Origin: Evansella alkalicola
GTDB taxonomy: Bacteria; Bacillota; Bacilli; Bacillales; Salisediminibacteriaceae
Length of the DNA stretch: 64,000 nt
NCBI RefSeq assembly: GCF_019042735.1
Contig: NZ_JAHQCR010000050.1
Span: forward strand, 124,001 to 188,000
Direction of reading: 5' to 3'
The number at the start of each line of letters is the position of its first letter. The stretch's first letter is position 1. Both the position numbers and the translations under genes were made by a program. The notes under the pieces were generated by a model. The model worked only from the letters and a program-made list of their open reading frames with translations, made no database searches and was not told where the DNA came from. Positions 26,670-36,360 of this stretch are shown here, piece by piece.

Positions 26670-29549
26670 TTAAGTCGTAGCAGTCATATCCTCCATCTGT
26701 TTCATTCGTTCTTCCATCCTTTGACGTTCACGCTCCAAAATCGGCTTGAGGAACTGGCCAGTGTAGGAGTCTTTCACCTCAGCCACCTTTTCTGGGGTAC
26801 CGGAAGCGACTAATTTACCACCTTTGTCGCCACCCTCTGGACCTAGATCAATAATATGGTCGACCGTTTTAATGACATCGAGATTATGCTCGATAACGAG
26901 AACAGTATCGCCATTTTCCACTAAACGTTGAAGCACCTTCAGTAAACGCTCAATATCTGCCACATGAAGTCCTGTCGTTGGTTCATCAAGGATATACAAT
27001 GTACGCCCAGTAGACCTCCTATGAAGCTGAGAAGCTAACTTTACACGCTGCGCTTCCCCACCTGATAATGTTGTAGCTGGTTGCCCGAGCTTCATATACC
27101 CTAGTCCAACATCAGCTAACGTCTCGATTTTCCTTTTAATCCGAGGTATGTTTTCAAAGAAATCTACAGCATCCTCTACTGTCATATCGAGGACATCGGC
27201 AATGGTCTTCCCTTTATACTTCACTTCCAACGTTTCACGGTTATAACGCTTACCATCGCATTCCTCACATGGAACATAGACATCAGGGAGGAAGTGCATT
27301 TCTATTTTTATAATTCCGTCACCACGGCAAGCTTCACACCGACCACCTTTAACGTTAAAACTAAAGCGGCCTTTCTTGTAACCCCGGACTTTCGCTTCAT
27401 TGGTCATGGCATATACATCACGGATCTGGTCAAAAACACCAGTATAGGTTGCTGGATTAGAGCGTGGCGTTCTTCCAATTGGTGATTGGTCAATGTCTAC
27501 CACTTTCTCTAGTAGCTCAATCCCCTCAATGGATTTATGCTCTCCTGGCTTTTCTTTTGCTGTTGTAAGCTTTGATACCACAGATTTATACAATATATCA
27601 TTGATCAGCGTACTCTTACCTGATCCTGACACACCTGTTACAGCAACGAATATACCTAATGGGATATCAACATTTGCTCCCTTTAGATTATTTTCCTTCG
27701 CACCTTTGATAGAAAGCTTTCTCCCGTCAGATTTCCGACGTTCTACAGGTAGGGGGATGAATTTTTTCCCAGACAAGTATTGTCCAGTCAGTGAAGCATC
27801 ATCCTTACATATTTCCTCAGGAGTCCCTGCTGCGATTACCTCTCCCCCATGGACACCAGCCCCTGGTCCAATATCTATAATGTGGTCAGCAGCAATCATC
27901 GTATCCTCATCATGCTCCACCACAATCAACGTATTCCCAAGATCACGCATACGCTTCAACGTCTCGATCAAACGATTGTTATCCCGCTGATGAAGCCCGA
28001 TGGATGGCTCGTCCAATATATATAGGACACCCATCAGGGAAGATCCGATTTGTGTGGCTAGGCGAATTCGCTGCGCTTCCCCTCCAGAAAGGGTACCAGC
28101 AGCACGAGACATACTTAAATAATCTAACCCTACGTTGATTAAAAAACCAAGTCGCTCATCAATTTCATTAAGAATCATTCTAGCAATGGCCCGCTCTTTC
28201 GGAGTGAGTTCTAGTGTGTTAAAAAATGCTTTGGCATCTTTAATCGATAAACTCGTAATCTCTCCAATGTGCTTGTCAGCGATCTTCACAGAGAGAGCTT
28301 CCTTATGCAGACGATTCCCTTTACATGTTGGACAAGGCTTTTGTGCCATATATCCTTCCATCTGTTCGCGGATATAGTCAGAAGTGGTTTCATGATAACG
28401 TCGAGAAATGTTATGAATAACCCCTTCAAAATAAATTTCCTTATCCCTAACAGTTCCAAATTCGTTTTCATAGTAAAAATAGATTTTTTCAGAACCGCCA
28501 CCATATAGAATCTTTTCCATTTGGTGTGGTGGGAGCTGATCTACTGGGGCATCCATATCGATGCCAAAATGGTCACACACGCTTTTTAACAGCTGTGGAT
28601 AATATTGAGAGCTAGTAGGTTCCCAAGCTGCTATGGCCCCATCATTCAATGATTTATTCCAGTCAGGAACAACAAGCTCTTTATCAACCTCTAGCTTATT
28701 TCCAAGACCATCACAGGAAGAACAAGCACCAAATGGACTGTTGAAGGAAAACATGCGTGGCTCCAGCTCTCCAATGGAGAAGCCACAGTGAGGGCAAGCG
28801 TGACGCTGACTAAAAAGAAGTTCTTCCTCACCAATCACGTCTACCATCGCTCTGCCATCTGCTAGCTCCAATGCCGTTTCCAGAGAATCTGCTAAACGGG
28901 CTTCAATGCCTTCCTTAATGACAATCCTGTCAATAACTACTTCAATATTGTGCTTCTTATTTTTATCTAAATCGAATTCTTCTGCAACTTCTCGCATTTC
29001 TCCATCTACGCGAACACGAACAAACCCTTGTTTTTTCATATCCTCTAAAACTTTCACATGGGCCCCTTTACGTCCAGAGACAATCGGTGCAAGAATTTGC
29101 ATCTTCGTTCTCTCAGGATAGTTCATCATGCGATCTACCATTTGTTGAACCGTTTGTGAGCTAATTTCAATACCATGAGTAGGGCAAATTGGACGACCTA
29201 CGCGAGCATAGAGTAAACGAAGGTAGTCGTAGATTTCCGTTACGGTTCCCACTGTTGAACGTGGGTTTCTACTCGTTGTTTTTTGGTCGATTGAAATAGC
29301 AGGAGATAACCCTTCGATCGTATCCACATCAGGCTTGTCCATCTGCCCTAAAAACTGACGGGCATAAGCCGATAACGATTCAACATACCGCCTCTGTCCC
29401 TCAGCATATATCGTATCAAAGGCTAGGGAAGACTTCCCTGAACCTGATAATCCAGTAAGTACAACTAGCTTATTCCTCGGTATTTCCACATCTATATTTT
29501 TCAAATTATGAGAGCGCGCTCCCTTTACAACGATGTTTTGTAATGACAT
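26670..29549 (-). CDS. uvrA: Excinuclease ABC subunit A
   Basis: ATPase that scans DNA for lesions and loads UvrB in nucleotide excision repair. The 959-residue protein has two ABC ATPase halves (GLSGSGKSSL near residue 31 and GVSGSGKSTL near 640), two zinc-finger regions with CPHC/CSSC and CEAC/CEEC pairs, and the TLSGGEAQR signature twice. It lies 7 bp downstream of uvrB. Confidence 0.98.
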   Translation of the reverse strand: MSLQNIVVKGARSHNLKNIDVEIPRNKLVVLTGLSGSGKSSLAFDTIYAEGQRRYVESLSAYARQFLGQMDKPDVDTIEGLSPAISIDQKTTSRNPRSTVGTVTEIYDYLRLLYARVGRPICPTHGIEISSQTVQQMVDRMMNYPERTKMQILAPIVSGRKGAHVKVLEDMKKQGFVRVRVDGEMREVAEEFDLDKNKKHNIEVVIDRIVIKEGIEARLADSLETALELADGRAMVDVIGEEELLFSQRHACPHCGFSIGELEPRMFSFNSPFGACSSCDGLGNKLEVDKELVVPDWNKSLNDGAIAAWEPTSSQYYPQLLKSVCDHFGIDMDAPVDQLPPHQMEKILYGGGSEKIYFYYENEFGTVRDKEIYFEGVIHNISRRYHETTSDYIREQMEGYMAQKPCPTCKGNRLHKEALSVKIADKHIGEITSLSIKDAKAFFNTLELTPKERAIARMILNEIDERLGFLINVGLDYLSMSRAAGTLSGGEAQRIRLATQIGSSLMGVLYILDEPSIGLHQRDNNRLIETLKRMRDLGNTLIVVEHDEDTMIAADHIIDIGPGAGVHGGEVIAAGTPEEICKDDASLTGQYLSGKKFIPLPVERRKSDGRKLSIKGAKENNLKGANVDIPLGIFVAVTGVSGSGKSTLINDILYKSVVSKLTTAKEKPGEHKSIEGIELLEKVVDIDQSPIGRTPRSNPATYTGVFDQIRDVYAMTNEAKVRGYKKGRFSFNVKGGRCEACRGDGIIKIEMHFLPDVYVPCEECDGKRYNRETLEVKYKGKTIADVLDMTVEDAVDFFENIPRIKRKIETLADVGLGYMKLGQPATTLSGGEAQRVKLASQLHRRSTGRTLYILDEPTTGLHVADIERLLKVLQRLVENGDTVLVIEHNLDVIKTVDHIIDLGPEGGDKGGKLVASGTPEKVAEVKDSYTGQFLKPILERERQRMEERMKQMEDMTATT

Positions 29550-29556
29550 GCATCGT

Positions 29557-31581
29557 TCACCCTTCCGATTTCAATTCGAGAATGACGTCCCGAAGCTCAG
29601 CTGCACGCTCGAAGTTCAAATCCTTCGCCGCCGCTTTCATCTCCGCTTCCATTCTTTCAATCACTTTCACTCGCTCCTTCTTACTTAGCTTCTGCTTCGG
29701 AGCTGCAATTACTTCTTTCACATCATAAGCCTCATCCGACTCGGCTGCCAAGGTTGCCCGAATGAGCTCCGGTACCGCCTTTTGAATCGTCTGCGGCGTG
29801 ATACCGTGTTTTTCATTATATTCCTTCTGGACTTGACGTCGTCGCTTCGTTTCCTCAATGGCGATTTCCATGGAACGAGTCATCTTATCGGCATACATGA
29901 TAACGTGTCCATTGGCATTTCTCGCAGCACGCCCCATCGTCTGAATTAACGACCGCTCTGCCCGTAAGAAGCCTTCCTTATCTGCATCGAGGATGGCAAC
30001 GAGGGAAACCTCTGGAATATCGAGCCCTTCCCGCAACAAGTTTATTCCCACGAGAACATCAAAATGCCCAAGCCGCAATTCCCTAATAATTTGAATCCGC
30101 TCCAACGTCTTAATATCTGAATGGAGATACTGAACCTTAATTCCAATCTCCTTTAAATAATCTGTTAGATCCTCCGACATTTTTTTCGTCAACGTCGTAA
30201 TTAATACCCGTTCCTTCCGCTCTTTCCGAACGTGAATCTCCTCAAGTAAATCATCAATCTGCCCTTCAATAGGTCGTACATCTACCGTTGGATCCAATAA
30301 ACCAGTTGGACGGATAATTTGCTCCACCATCTTCGGACACGTCTCCAGCTCATATGGACCAGGTGTTGCTGAAACGAAAATCGTCTGATGTATATGCTTT
30401 TCAAACTCCTCAAACTTTAACGGCCTGTTATCTTTGGCAGATGGAAGACGGAAGCCATGATCAACGAGTACTCCTTTTCGAGCCTGGTCACCATTGTACA
30501 TACCCCTCACTTGAGGAAGCGTAACATGGGACTCATCCACGACAATCAAGAAATCCTCTGGAAAATAATCAATGAGTGTGTATGGCGTTGCCCCAGGTTC
30601 GCGAAAAGTAAGATGTCGCGAATAATTCTCAATACCTGAGCAGTAGCCCATCTCCTGCATCATTTCAATATCATATTTCGTTCGCTGTTCGAGACGCTGT
30701 GCTTCTAGAAGCTTACCTTTATCATTCATTTCCTTCAGCGTTTCCTCGAGCTCCTTTTCAATGTTCACAATGGCCCGCTTCAATTTTTCCTCACGAGTAA
30801 CGAAGTGGGACGCTGGGAATATGGCCACATGATTTCGCTCACCAAGAATCTCACCAGTTAGGGCGTCCACTTCCGTTATCCGGTCAATTTCGTCCCCGAA
30901 AAACTCCACACGCAAACAGTGCTCGTCCTTAGAGGCAGGAAAAATCTCCACCACATCACCACGGACGCGGAACGTACCACGAGTGAAGTTCACATCATTT
31001 CGGTCATACTGGATATCCACGAGATCCCTTAATAACTGATTACGCTCCTTCTCCATACCCGTACGTAGCGAAACCACCAACTCACTATATTCCGTTGGCG
31101 AACCTAGACCATATATACAAGACACACTCGCAACAATAATGACATCTTTCCGCTCGAATAATGAACTTGTAGCAGAGTGCCGTAGCTTATCTATCTCATC
31201 ATTAATACTGGCGTCCTTTTCAATGAAAGTATCTGACTGTGGAATGTAGGCTTCTGGTTGATAATAATCGTAGTAACTGACGAAGTATTCAACAGCATTG
31301 TTCGGAAAAAACTCCTTGAACTCACTGTATAGCTGCCCCGCTAACGTCTTATTGTGGGCGATAACAAGCGTAGGCTTGTTTACTTCTTTAATAACATTAG
31401 AAATGGTGAAAGTCTTCCCAGTACCAGTTGCACCAAGCAACGTTTGAAACTTCTTCCCTTGATGAATCCCCTCTACAAGCTCCTCGATCGCCTTTGGCTG
31501 ATCACCTTGAGGCTCGTATTTCGAGACAAGCTCAAAGGCCTTAGAATTCCCAGCATCTATCTCCTTTTGAGTCACTTTCAT
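29557..31581 (-). CDS. uvrB: Excinuclease ABC subunit B
   Basis: Damage-verification helicase that hands the lesion to UvrC. The 674-residue protein has Walker A GATGTGKTF, the beta-hairpin segment YYDYYQPEAYIP, DESHVTLPQ, helicase motif VI QTMGRAARN and the C-terminal UVR motif (MEAEMKAAAKDLNFERAAEL). The ATG has GGGAGG close by; an in-frame GTG two codons on is an alternative. First gene of uvrBA, transcribed from the LexA-type promoter at about 32.04 kb. Confidence 0.98.
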   Translation of the reverse strand: MKVTQKEIDAGNSKAFELVSKYEPQGDQPKAIEELVEGIHQGKKFQTLLGATGTGKTFTISNVIKEVNKPTLVIAHNKTLAGQLYSEFKEFFPNNAVEYFVSYYDYYQPEAYIPQSDTFIEKDASINDEIDKLRHSATSSLFERKDVIIVASVSCIYGLGSPTEYSELVVSLRTGMEKERNQLLRDLVDIQYDRNDVNFTRGTFRVRGDVVEIFPASKDEHCLRVEFFGDEIDRITEVDALTGEILGERNHVAIFPASHFVTREEKLKRAIVNIEKELEETLKEMNDKGKLLEAQRLEQRTKYDIEMMQEMGYCSGIENYSRHLTFREPGATPYTLIDYFPEDFLIVVDESHVTLPQVRGMYNGDQARKGVLVDHGFRLPSAKDNRPLKFEEFEKHIHQTIFVSATPGPYELETCPKMVEQIIRPTGLLDPTVDVRPIEGQIDDLLEEIHVRKERKERVLITTLTKKMSEDLTDYLKEIGIKVQYLHSDIKTLERIQIIRELRLGHFDVLVGINLLREGLDIPEVSLVAILDADKEGFLRAERSLIQTMGRAARNANGHVIMYADKMTRSMEIAIEETKRRRQVQKEYNEKHGITPQTIQKAVPELIRATLAAESDEAYDVKEVIAAPKQKLSKKERVKVIERMEAEMKAAAKDLNFERAAELRDVILELKSEG

Positions 31582-32036
31582 AAACCTCCCTTGGAAAAAA
31601 TAAAGTAATGTATGTCCCTATCGTGTCACAAGCTGTGGGGATCGTATCCTTCCCTGATAAAGCTGAATTTCCTTGTATCACGTACGATCCGGAGAACACT
31701 ACTTAGCTTTCGTATGTGTAGTAAAAACCAAAAACCGGTTATTTCATCTATTATGAGTAAACTAAGTTTGTTTAAAATTTGTTTCAGACTATTCTTATCT
31801 GTGGGCTACCGAAAATAGGCGTGATGTATTCTTTTCATGCGCCTATGATCATGGTGCTTATTTTATATTGCATGGGGATCTACCCTACCTATCGTGAAAA
31901 TAGCATAATAGTAATGAAGATGCTATATCAACTGCTACAATATATCATTGCGAAAATTACTTAGAAATGCAAACCTCACGCACCGTTTAAGAATGGTGCT
32001 TTTAACCACTCTTCTCATTCTTTACATATTTCTCAC
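31582..32036. other. Long untranslated leader upstream of uvrB
   Basis: About 450 nt between the SOS promoter and uvrB. B. subtilis has csbA just upstream of uvrB; I found no credible csbA-like frame here, only a small GCACC/GGTGC hairpin near 31980-32000. No gene supported. Confidence 0.45.
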
Positions 32037-32076
32037 ATTATAACACAAGACAATCCAAATAACAAACATATGTTCT
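32037..32076 (-). promoter_or_regulatory. SOS promoter of uvrBA with LexA/DinR box
   Basis: On minus: -35 TTGTTA (32060-32065), 17 bp, -10 TATAAT (32037-32042). The sequence CAAACATATGTTCT at 32063-32076 matches the Bacillus DinR/LexA box CGAACRNRYGTTYC at 12 of 14 positions and overlaps the -35. LexA control of uvrBA is established in B. subtilis. Confidence 0.75.
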
Positions 32077-32092
32077 GTTACAAAATTCAGGT

Positions 32093-32167
32093 AAATTCAG
32101 GGACCAGGTCCCCGAATTTTCTGTGAACGTTCACAAAATTGTGCGGGACCAGGTCCCGCACAATTTT
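32093..32167. repeat. Two tandem GGGACC palindromes (locus 4)
   Basis: Copy 1 about 32093-32120; copy 2 at 32135-32167 is a perfect 33-nt palindrome with 16-nt arms around a single A. The junction GTGAACGTTCAC (32123-32134) shows copy 1 ending in GTGAAC and copy 2 starting with GTTCAC, which defines the element ends. Confidence 0.92.
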
Positions 32168-32175
32168 CCTGCACA

Positions 32176-32212
32176 TAAAAAATATCCCCGGCTCACACAG
32201 AACCAGGGACAC
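32176..32212 (-). terminator. Terminator of minJ
   Basis: On minus: TCCCTGG, 10-nt loop, CCGGGGA (with a G-T pair), then ATATTTTTTAT. Confidence 0.6.
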
Positions 32213-32241
32213 ACTTAGTTATCTAATACAGCTACCAGTTG

Positions 32242-34170
32242 TTACTTTCTCTTTCCACGATCTTTTTCTTCCTCTTCAAGCTTCGGACGCCATTTATTCC
32301 TTTCAGGCTGGGTTTTCCTAAACTCATCATAAAAGGCAGATAAACCCGCTGCCTGCCCGTATGGCATATTGCCATTTTCAGGTCTTCTTTCTTCTTTCTC
32401 TAAAACTACACTATTATCATGTTCGAACAAATTTTTACTTTCAACTTCTCCTCTGCCATCTTCCCCATACGACGATTCTTTTTCATTTCGCTCCGAATAA
32501 GAAGGTTCTTCTTGTAAATCTGACTCCCACGCCTCATTCGCAACCTCAACCTCTACATCTGTAGCAATCTCTTCTTGACTATCAACTACATTTTTAGTTT
32601 CAACTTCAACGTCGTATTCATCTTCATTTAACTCTGGTTCTTGCTCCACACCTTCTTCAAGCTCCCAAACATCGTTTCCTAACTCTAGTCTATTTTTTTC
32701 TTCAACAAGAACATCATGGTCGTCTTCCAAAGTAACAGCAGCCTCTTCCATTGATTCCGTTCTGATTTCGTCAACATTGACTGAACTATCAACTTGCCCG
32801 AGCTCCTGATCCTGTTGCCCCAACGCCTGACCTTGACCCTTAACCATGACCTGATCCTGCTCCTGATTCTCTTCTTGATCTTGCTGCCCTTGCCCAGCAT
32901 CTCCCACATTCATCTCAGGAATTTCCAGACCATTCACACCATTACGATCATGATGAATAACGACAGATGAACGAAGACCACGGGCAGATAAATTGCTCTC
33001 TCCCCCATCATCTGGAGCGAACAGCAAACCAATTTGATAATGATCCCCTTGAAAAATAGAAGAGTGGGCAAAGCGCAATTCACCAGAGTGATCTAAAACC
33101 TCGAGCTTGCAATACGCAGAGTTTTTTTGCAACGCCTCATACAATTCGCGCTGAGAGCTTACATGCCAACCATTCACTTTCGTAATCGTCTCTCCCACTT
33201 CTATCCCCAATTTATCAGCCGTCGTATATGGAAGTACACCAAGTACCGTCAAGCCCTCTTGCTTCGGTACAAAAAGACTGTTACGACTTCTGTCCCTGGA
33301 CTGATGGAAAAAGTAAATAAATTCCCTACCAATAATGATTACACCTGCAATCACTGGTAGTAAAAATGACCAATATGTGGCTGCCCCTGCAATGAAAGCA
33401 GCAATAATTCCTAATAATAACAGGCGATTCCCGATTTTTTTAACCCCATCAATTGGTATCCCAGATGTCACTAACCCATGGACGCCGAGGATAAAAGGCA
33501 CAAACATAAAGCCACTTCCACCACTACCAGATGACTGAAACAGCGGCCACCAGCCATCAAAACTAATTGTACCTGCTGGTATCAAAACAAATATTGGTAA
33601 AAACCACAGTCGATTTACTTTATGTCCGCCTACAGTTTTCCCCCTACTGCTAGTAAATAGGACGGGCGTTGTTTTTTTCCACCCATTGCTTAAAACTAAC
33701 AATGATTCCGCAAGAAGTAACAATACTAGTAACCACCCAAATCCAGTATGGTTCATAAGCTGAATCTCAAGGAGTGCATTATTTAGCCAAGGATAGGCTG
33801 TCCCACCTTCTGGTAAAAAAAACGTTATTAAAAATGCAATCGAACCGACTAACGTCATACTTAGCCAACGTGCGCTCATAAATGGTATAAATAAAATCCA
33901 CACTGCTCCTATTAAAAGCAACATACCAATTGGGATTTCTATTCCAATCAATGCAATGATGATTGAAAGGGCAAGTGCAAAAACAAGGCTGCTTAGTAAT
34001 GGAAAAGTTAAATCATGGATATAATCGTATACTCTTGTGTGAAAATCTTTTCTTTCACGTTTTACACGGCGAATCCCAAACCATAACGCCGTAATGAAAA
34101 ATAAATATGTTAATGGGTGAAGCCATAACCGCCCAAATGCTCGTAGGATTTCCAAGGCAACGACATCCAA
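32242..34170 (-). CDS. minJ: MinJ-like division topological protein with long acidic tail
   Basis: MinJ bridges DivIVA and MinD to restrict FtsZ rings. The N-terminal part has about seven membrane segments (residues 1-275) starting RLWLHPLTYLFFITALW and the family-typical RRVKRERKDFHTRVYD, then a PDZ domain (about 290-370, GLTVLGVLPYTTADKLGIEVGE in two parts). Residues about 400-642 form a Glu/Asp/Gln/Val-rich tail ending in a basic stretch; B. subtilis MinJ has about 397 residues, so the tail is extra. Assignment rests on the N-terminal pattern and location. Confidence 0.85.
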   Translation of the reverse strand: MDVVALEILRAFGRLWLHPLTYLFFITALWFGIRRVKRERKDFHTRVYDYIHDLTFPLLSSLVFALALSIIIALIGIEIPIGMLLLIGAVWILFIPFMSARWLSMTLVGSIAFLITFFLPEGGTAYPWLNNALLEIQLMNHTGFGWLLVLLLLAESLLVLSNGWKKTTPVLFTSSRGKTVGGHKVNRLWFLPIFVLIPAGTISFDGWWPLFQSSGSGGSGFMFVPFILGVHGLVTSGIPIDGVKKIGNRLLLLGIIAAFIAGAATYWSFLLPVIAGVIIIGREFIYFFHQSRDRSRNSLFVPKQEGLTVLGVLPYTTADKLGIEVGETITKVNGWHVSSQRELYEALQKNSAYCKLEVLDHSGELRFAHSSIFQGDHYQIGLLFAPDDGGESNLSARGLRSSVVIHHDRNGVNGLEIPEMNVGDAGQGQQDQEENQEQDQVMVKGQGQALGQQDQELGQVDSSVNVDEIRTESMEEAAVTLEDDHDVLVEEKNRLELGNDVWELEEGVEQEPELNEDEYDVEVETKNVVDSQEEIATDVEVEVANEAWESDLQEEPSYSERNEKESSYGEDGRGEVESKNLFEHDNSVVLEKEERRPENGNMPYGQAAGLSAFYDEFRKTQPERNKWRPKLEEEEKDRGKRK

Positions 34171-34346
34171 AATAATTCCCCCTCCGCCAATTCTCTCTAT
34201 AAAAAATACAACGTACTTATTATGTAAAAATTATTAAATAATTCCCTTCCTTTCATTGTAATTCAATTTCACTAAAATAAAAGCACTTTTTAGTCAATTA
34301 TTGCAATTTTTCTCTTTCATAATTATTCCAATAAAAAAGTTCACAA

Positions 34347-34375
34347 AAAAGTCGGGGACCAGGTCCCCGACTTTT
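34347..34375. repeat. GGGACC palindrome (locus 5), 3' of ctpB
   Basis: Perfect 29-nt palindrome AAAAGTCGGGGACC-A-GGTCCCCGACTTTT. On minus it starts 20 bp after the ctpB stop and ends in a T-run, a complete intrinsic terminator in form. The rest of the minJ/ctpB gap (34171-34346) is AT-rich without a gene. Confidence 0.92.
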
Positions 34376-34394
34376 CCGACTTTTTCATGACATT

Positions 34395-35897
34395 TTACTC
34401 AACTAACAGTTCTACTGCCTTTTTAAACTGGTAGTCATATTCCCTATCCTGAATGACGTTAACAAGCTCCGTTTGTAGTCGTTCTGCCGTATCACGGTCA
34501 ATATCACCTGTCACATCAATCCCTACATCACTTTGGAATTCCCTTACTGCAGAAGCTGTTTCATCACTGAAATAGCCGTCCTCACGTCCAGGGTCAAATC
34601 CAAGTCCACTTAACATAATTTGCGCATTACGGACATGCTCACTCGTCACATCTTCCGTTAAGCTCTCCCCTTCATTAACAACGATTGGAGACACATAGAA
34701 AAACTCAGGTTGCGCAACTTCAACTGTAGGTTCAACTCCCACTTCATTTATATAATTCCCTGCAGAAGTTAACCACTTATACAGCGTTAGCTTTATTTCA
34801 CTACCGTCATCCATACGCAATGTTTGCTGAACGGTTCCTTTACCAAAAGTCGTTTTCCCAACAACGTCATACCCCCCAGCCTCAATTAAAGCAGCAGCGA
34901 GTATTTCAGAAGCAGAAGCACTACCTTCATTAATTAAACCAACAATTGGATAGGATCTCGTATCTTCCAGACTGGAAATGTGTCGCATACGATCACCATT
35001 TCGATTTTCTATTTGAACAACAGGCTCTCCACCAGGAATAATCAAATCACCTATATCCTCGACACTTTGTAAAAACCCGCCTGGATTTCCACGAACATCG
35101 ATAATTAATCCATCAATTCCTTGTTCTTCAAAGCTAAGTAATTCCTCTTCAAAACGTTCTGCTGTATTCTCAGAGAATGATCTTAATTCAATAACACCAA
35201 TTTTCTTCCCATTCTCTTCTACAAGATCTGAATAAACAGTTTCAATCGGAATAGTATCGCGAACTACATCAAATTCTAATAAGTCATTAACCCCAGGCCT
35301 TTCGATCGTAAGGGTGACAACCGTTCCTTTTTCACCACGGATTTTTAAGACTGCCTCATATAAGGATAAGCCTTCAATATCTTCCCCATCTACCTTGATG
35401 ACTTGATCATTTGGTCTAAGTCCAGCATCTTCAGCAGGCGAATCCCTGAAAGGAGCAACGATTGTTACTTTACCATTTGTCATACTTACTTCGGCACCGA
35501 TACCTTCAAACGACGAATCCAACGATTCCATGAATTCCCTTGCTGTGACTTCGTCCATATAAACAGAATATGGATCGTCCAAAGTTTCGAGCATACCTGA
35601 AATGGCACCTTCCAACAGCTTTGAACTGTCAACTTCCTCTACATATCTATCTAAAATTAGGTCGAACGCAGTACTGAATTTTTCAATATTTTCATCAAGA
35701 ATAGCGGGCGTTGGCGTTTCTTCCCCATAGCTCTCATCAGTACTTTCTTGTCCGTTGTCGCCATCAGTCTGTTCAATGACAGGTGTTACATCACCATTAC
35801 TCCACACATTCATTCCAACATACATACCACTAGCACCTAATAGTAAGGATAGAACAATTACTGTTGGCATTAAAACCTTGTTTAGATTTGCATTCAT
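34395..35897 (-). CDS. ctpB: C-terminal processing protease (S41, PDZ)
   Basis: Membrane-anchored, extracytoplasmic serine protease; in Bacillus CtpB cleaves SpoIVFA during the sigma-K checkpoint. The 500-residue product has an N-terminal signal anchor (VLMPTVIVLSLLLGASG), a PDZ domain (about 95-175), the S41 core with Ser-Lys dyad (NEGSASASE and KTTFGKGTV) and a C-terminal peptidoglycan-binding domain (about 420-485). ATG 35897 follows AGAGGTGAAAG; 14 further upstream codons are unsupported. Confidence 0.95.
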   Translation of the reverse strand: MNANLNKVLMPTVIVLSLLLGASGMYVGMNVWSNGDVTPVIEQTDGDNGQESTDESYGEETPTPAILDENIEKFSTAFDLILDRYVEEVDSSKLLEGAISGMLETLDDPYSVYMDEVTAREFMESLDSSFEGIGAEVSMTNGKVTIVAPFRDSPAEDAGLRPNDQVIKVDGEDIEGLSLYEAVLKIRGEKGTVVTLTIERPGVNDLLEFDVVRDTIPIETVYSDLVEENGKKIGVIELRSFSENTAERFEEELLSFEEQGIDGLIIDVRGNPGGFLQSVEDIGDLIIPGGEPVVQIENRNGDRMRHISSLEDTRSYPIVGLINEGSASASEILAAALIEAGGYDVVGKTTFGKGTVQQTLRMDDGSEIKLTLYKWLTSAGNYINEVGVEPTVEVAQPEFFYVSPIVVNEGESLTEDVTSEHVRNAQIMLSGLGFDPGREDGYFSDETASAVREFQSDVGIDVTGDIDRDTAERLQTELVNVIQDREYDYQFKKAVELLVE

Positions 35898-36313
35898 ACT
35901 TTCACCTCTTCTGCCCCTCGTTTGACTTATTAAACACATTAATGTTTTTTTATGTAAGGCTTGTTAATAACAAATTAACTTGCTCTTGCTCAACAATATT
36001 TTGAGCCTAGTCTCTTAATAAAAAGAAACATCTTCCCTATCTAAAAAAAGTTATATGACTTATCATACCAAAAATAAGCCTTTATTAAAATGATGACAAC
36101 TTGAAACATTTTCAAACCCACAAATATTAATTTAAAAATGTCTCAAGTTACTCAGAAAACTTGTCTTATTATATTCAGAACGTTATAGATTATGTACTAG
36201 CTAATAAATTCATACTATTCTAATCCAAACCGTTTAAGTGGTCACTCTAGCGACTTCACACCCTCACTAATGCAAACCACCCATACAAAATACATAATCA
36301 CCTTATAAATCAA
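35898..36313. other. AT-rich intergenic region, nothing recognised
   Basis: About 415 bp upstream of ctpB. It should hold the ctpB promoter; no clear motif, repeat or ORF with an RBS was found. Confidence 0.5.
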
Positions 36314-36356
36314 ATAAAAAGGACATGCCCGTTGATAACAACAGACATATCCCCTT
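36314..36356 (-). terminator. Terminator of the M23 peptidase gene
   Basis: On minus: GGATATGTCTGTTG, TTAT loop, CAACGGGCATGTCC (with G-T pairs), then TTTTTATTTG, directly after the stop. Confidence 0.8.
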
Positions 36357-36360
36357 GCAA

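Noticed and set aside
26622..29121. Plus-strand ORFs inside uvrA
   Set aside because: Antisense shadows of a well-supported long gene; no RBS and no family resemblance.
31612..31964. Small plus-strand ORFs upstream of uvrB
   Set aside because: No RBS, atypical composition; antisense to the predicted uvrBA leader.
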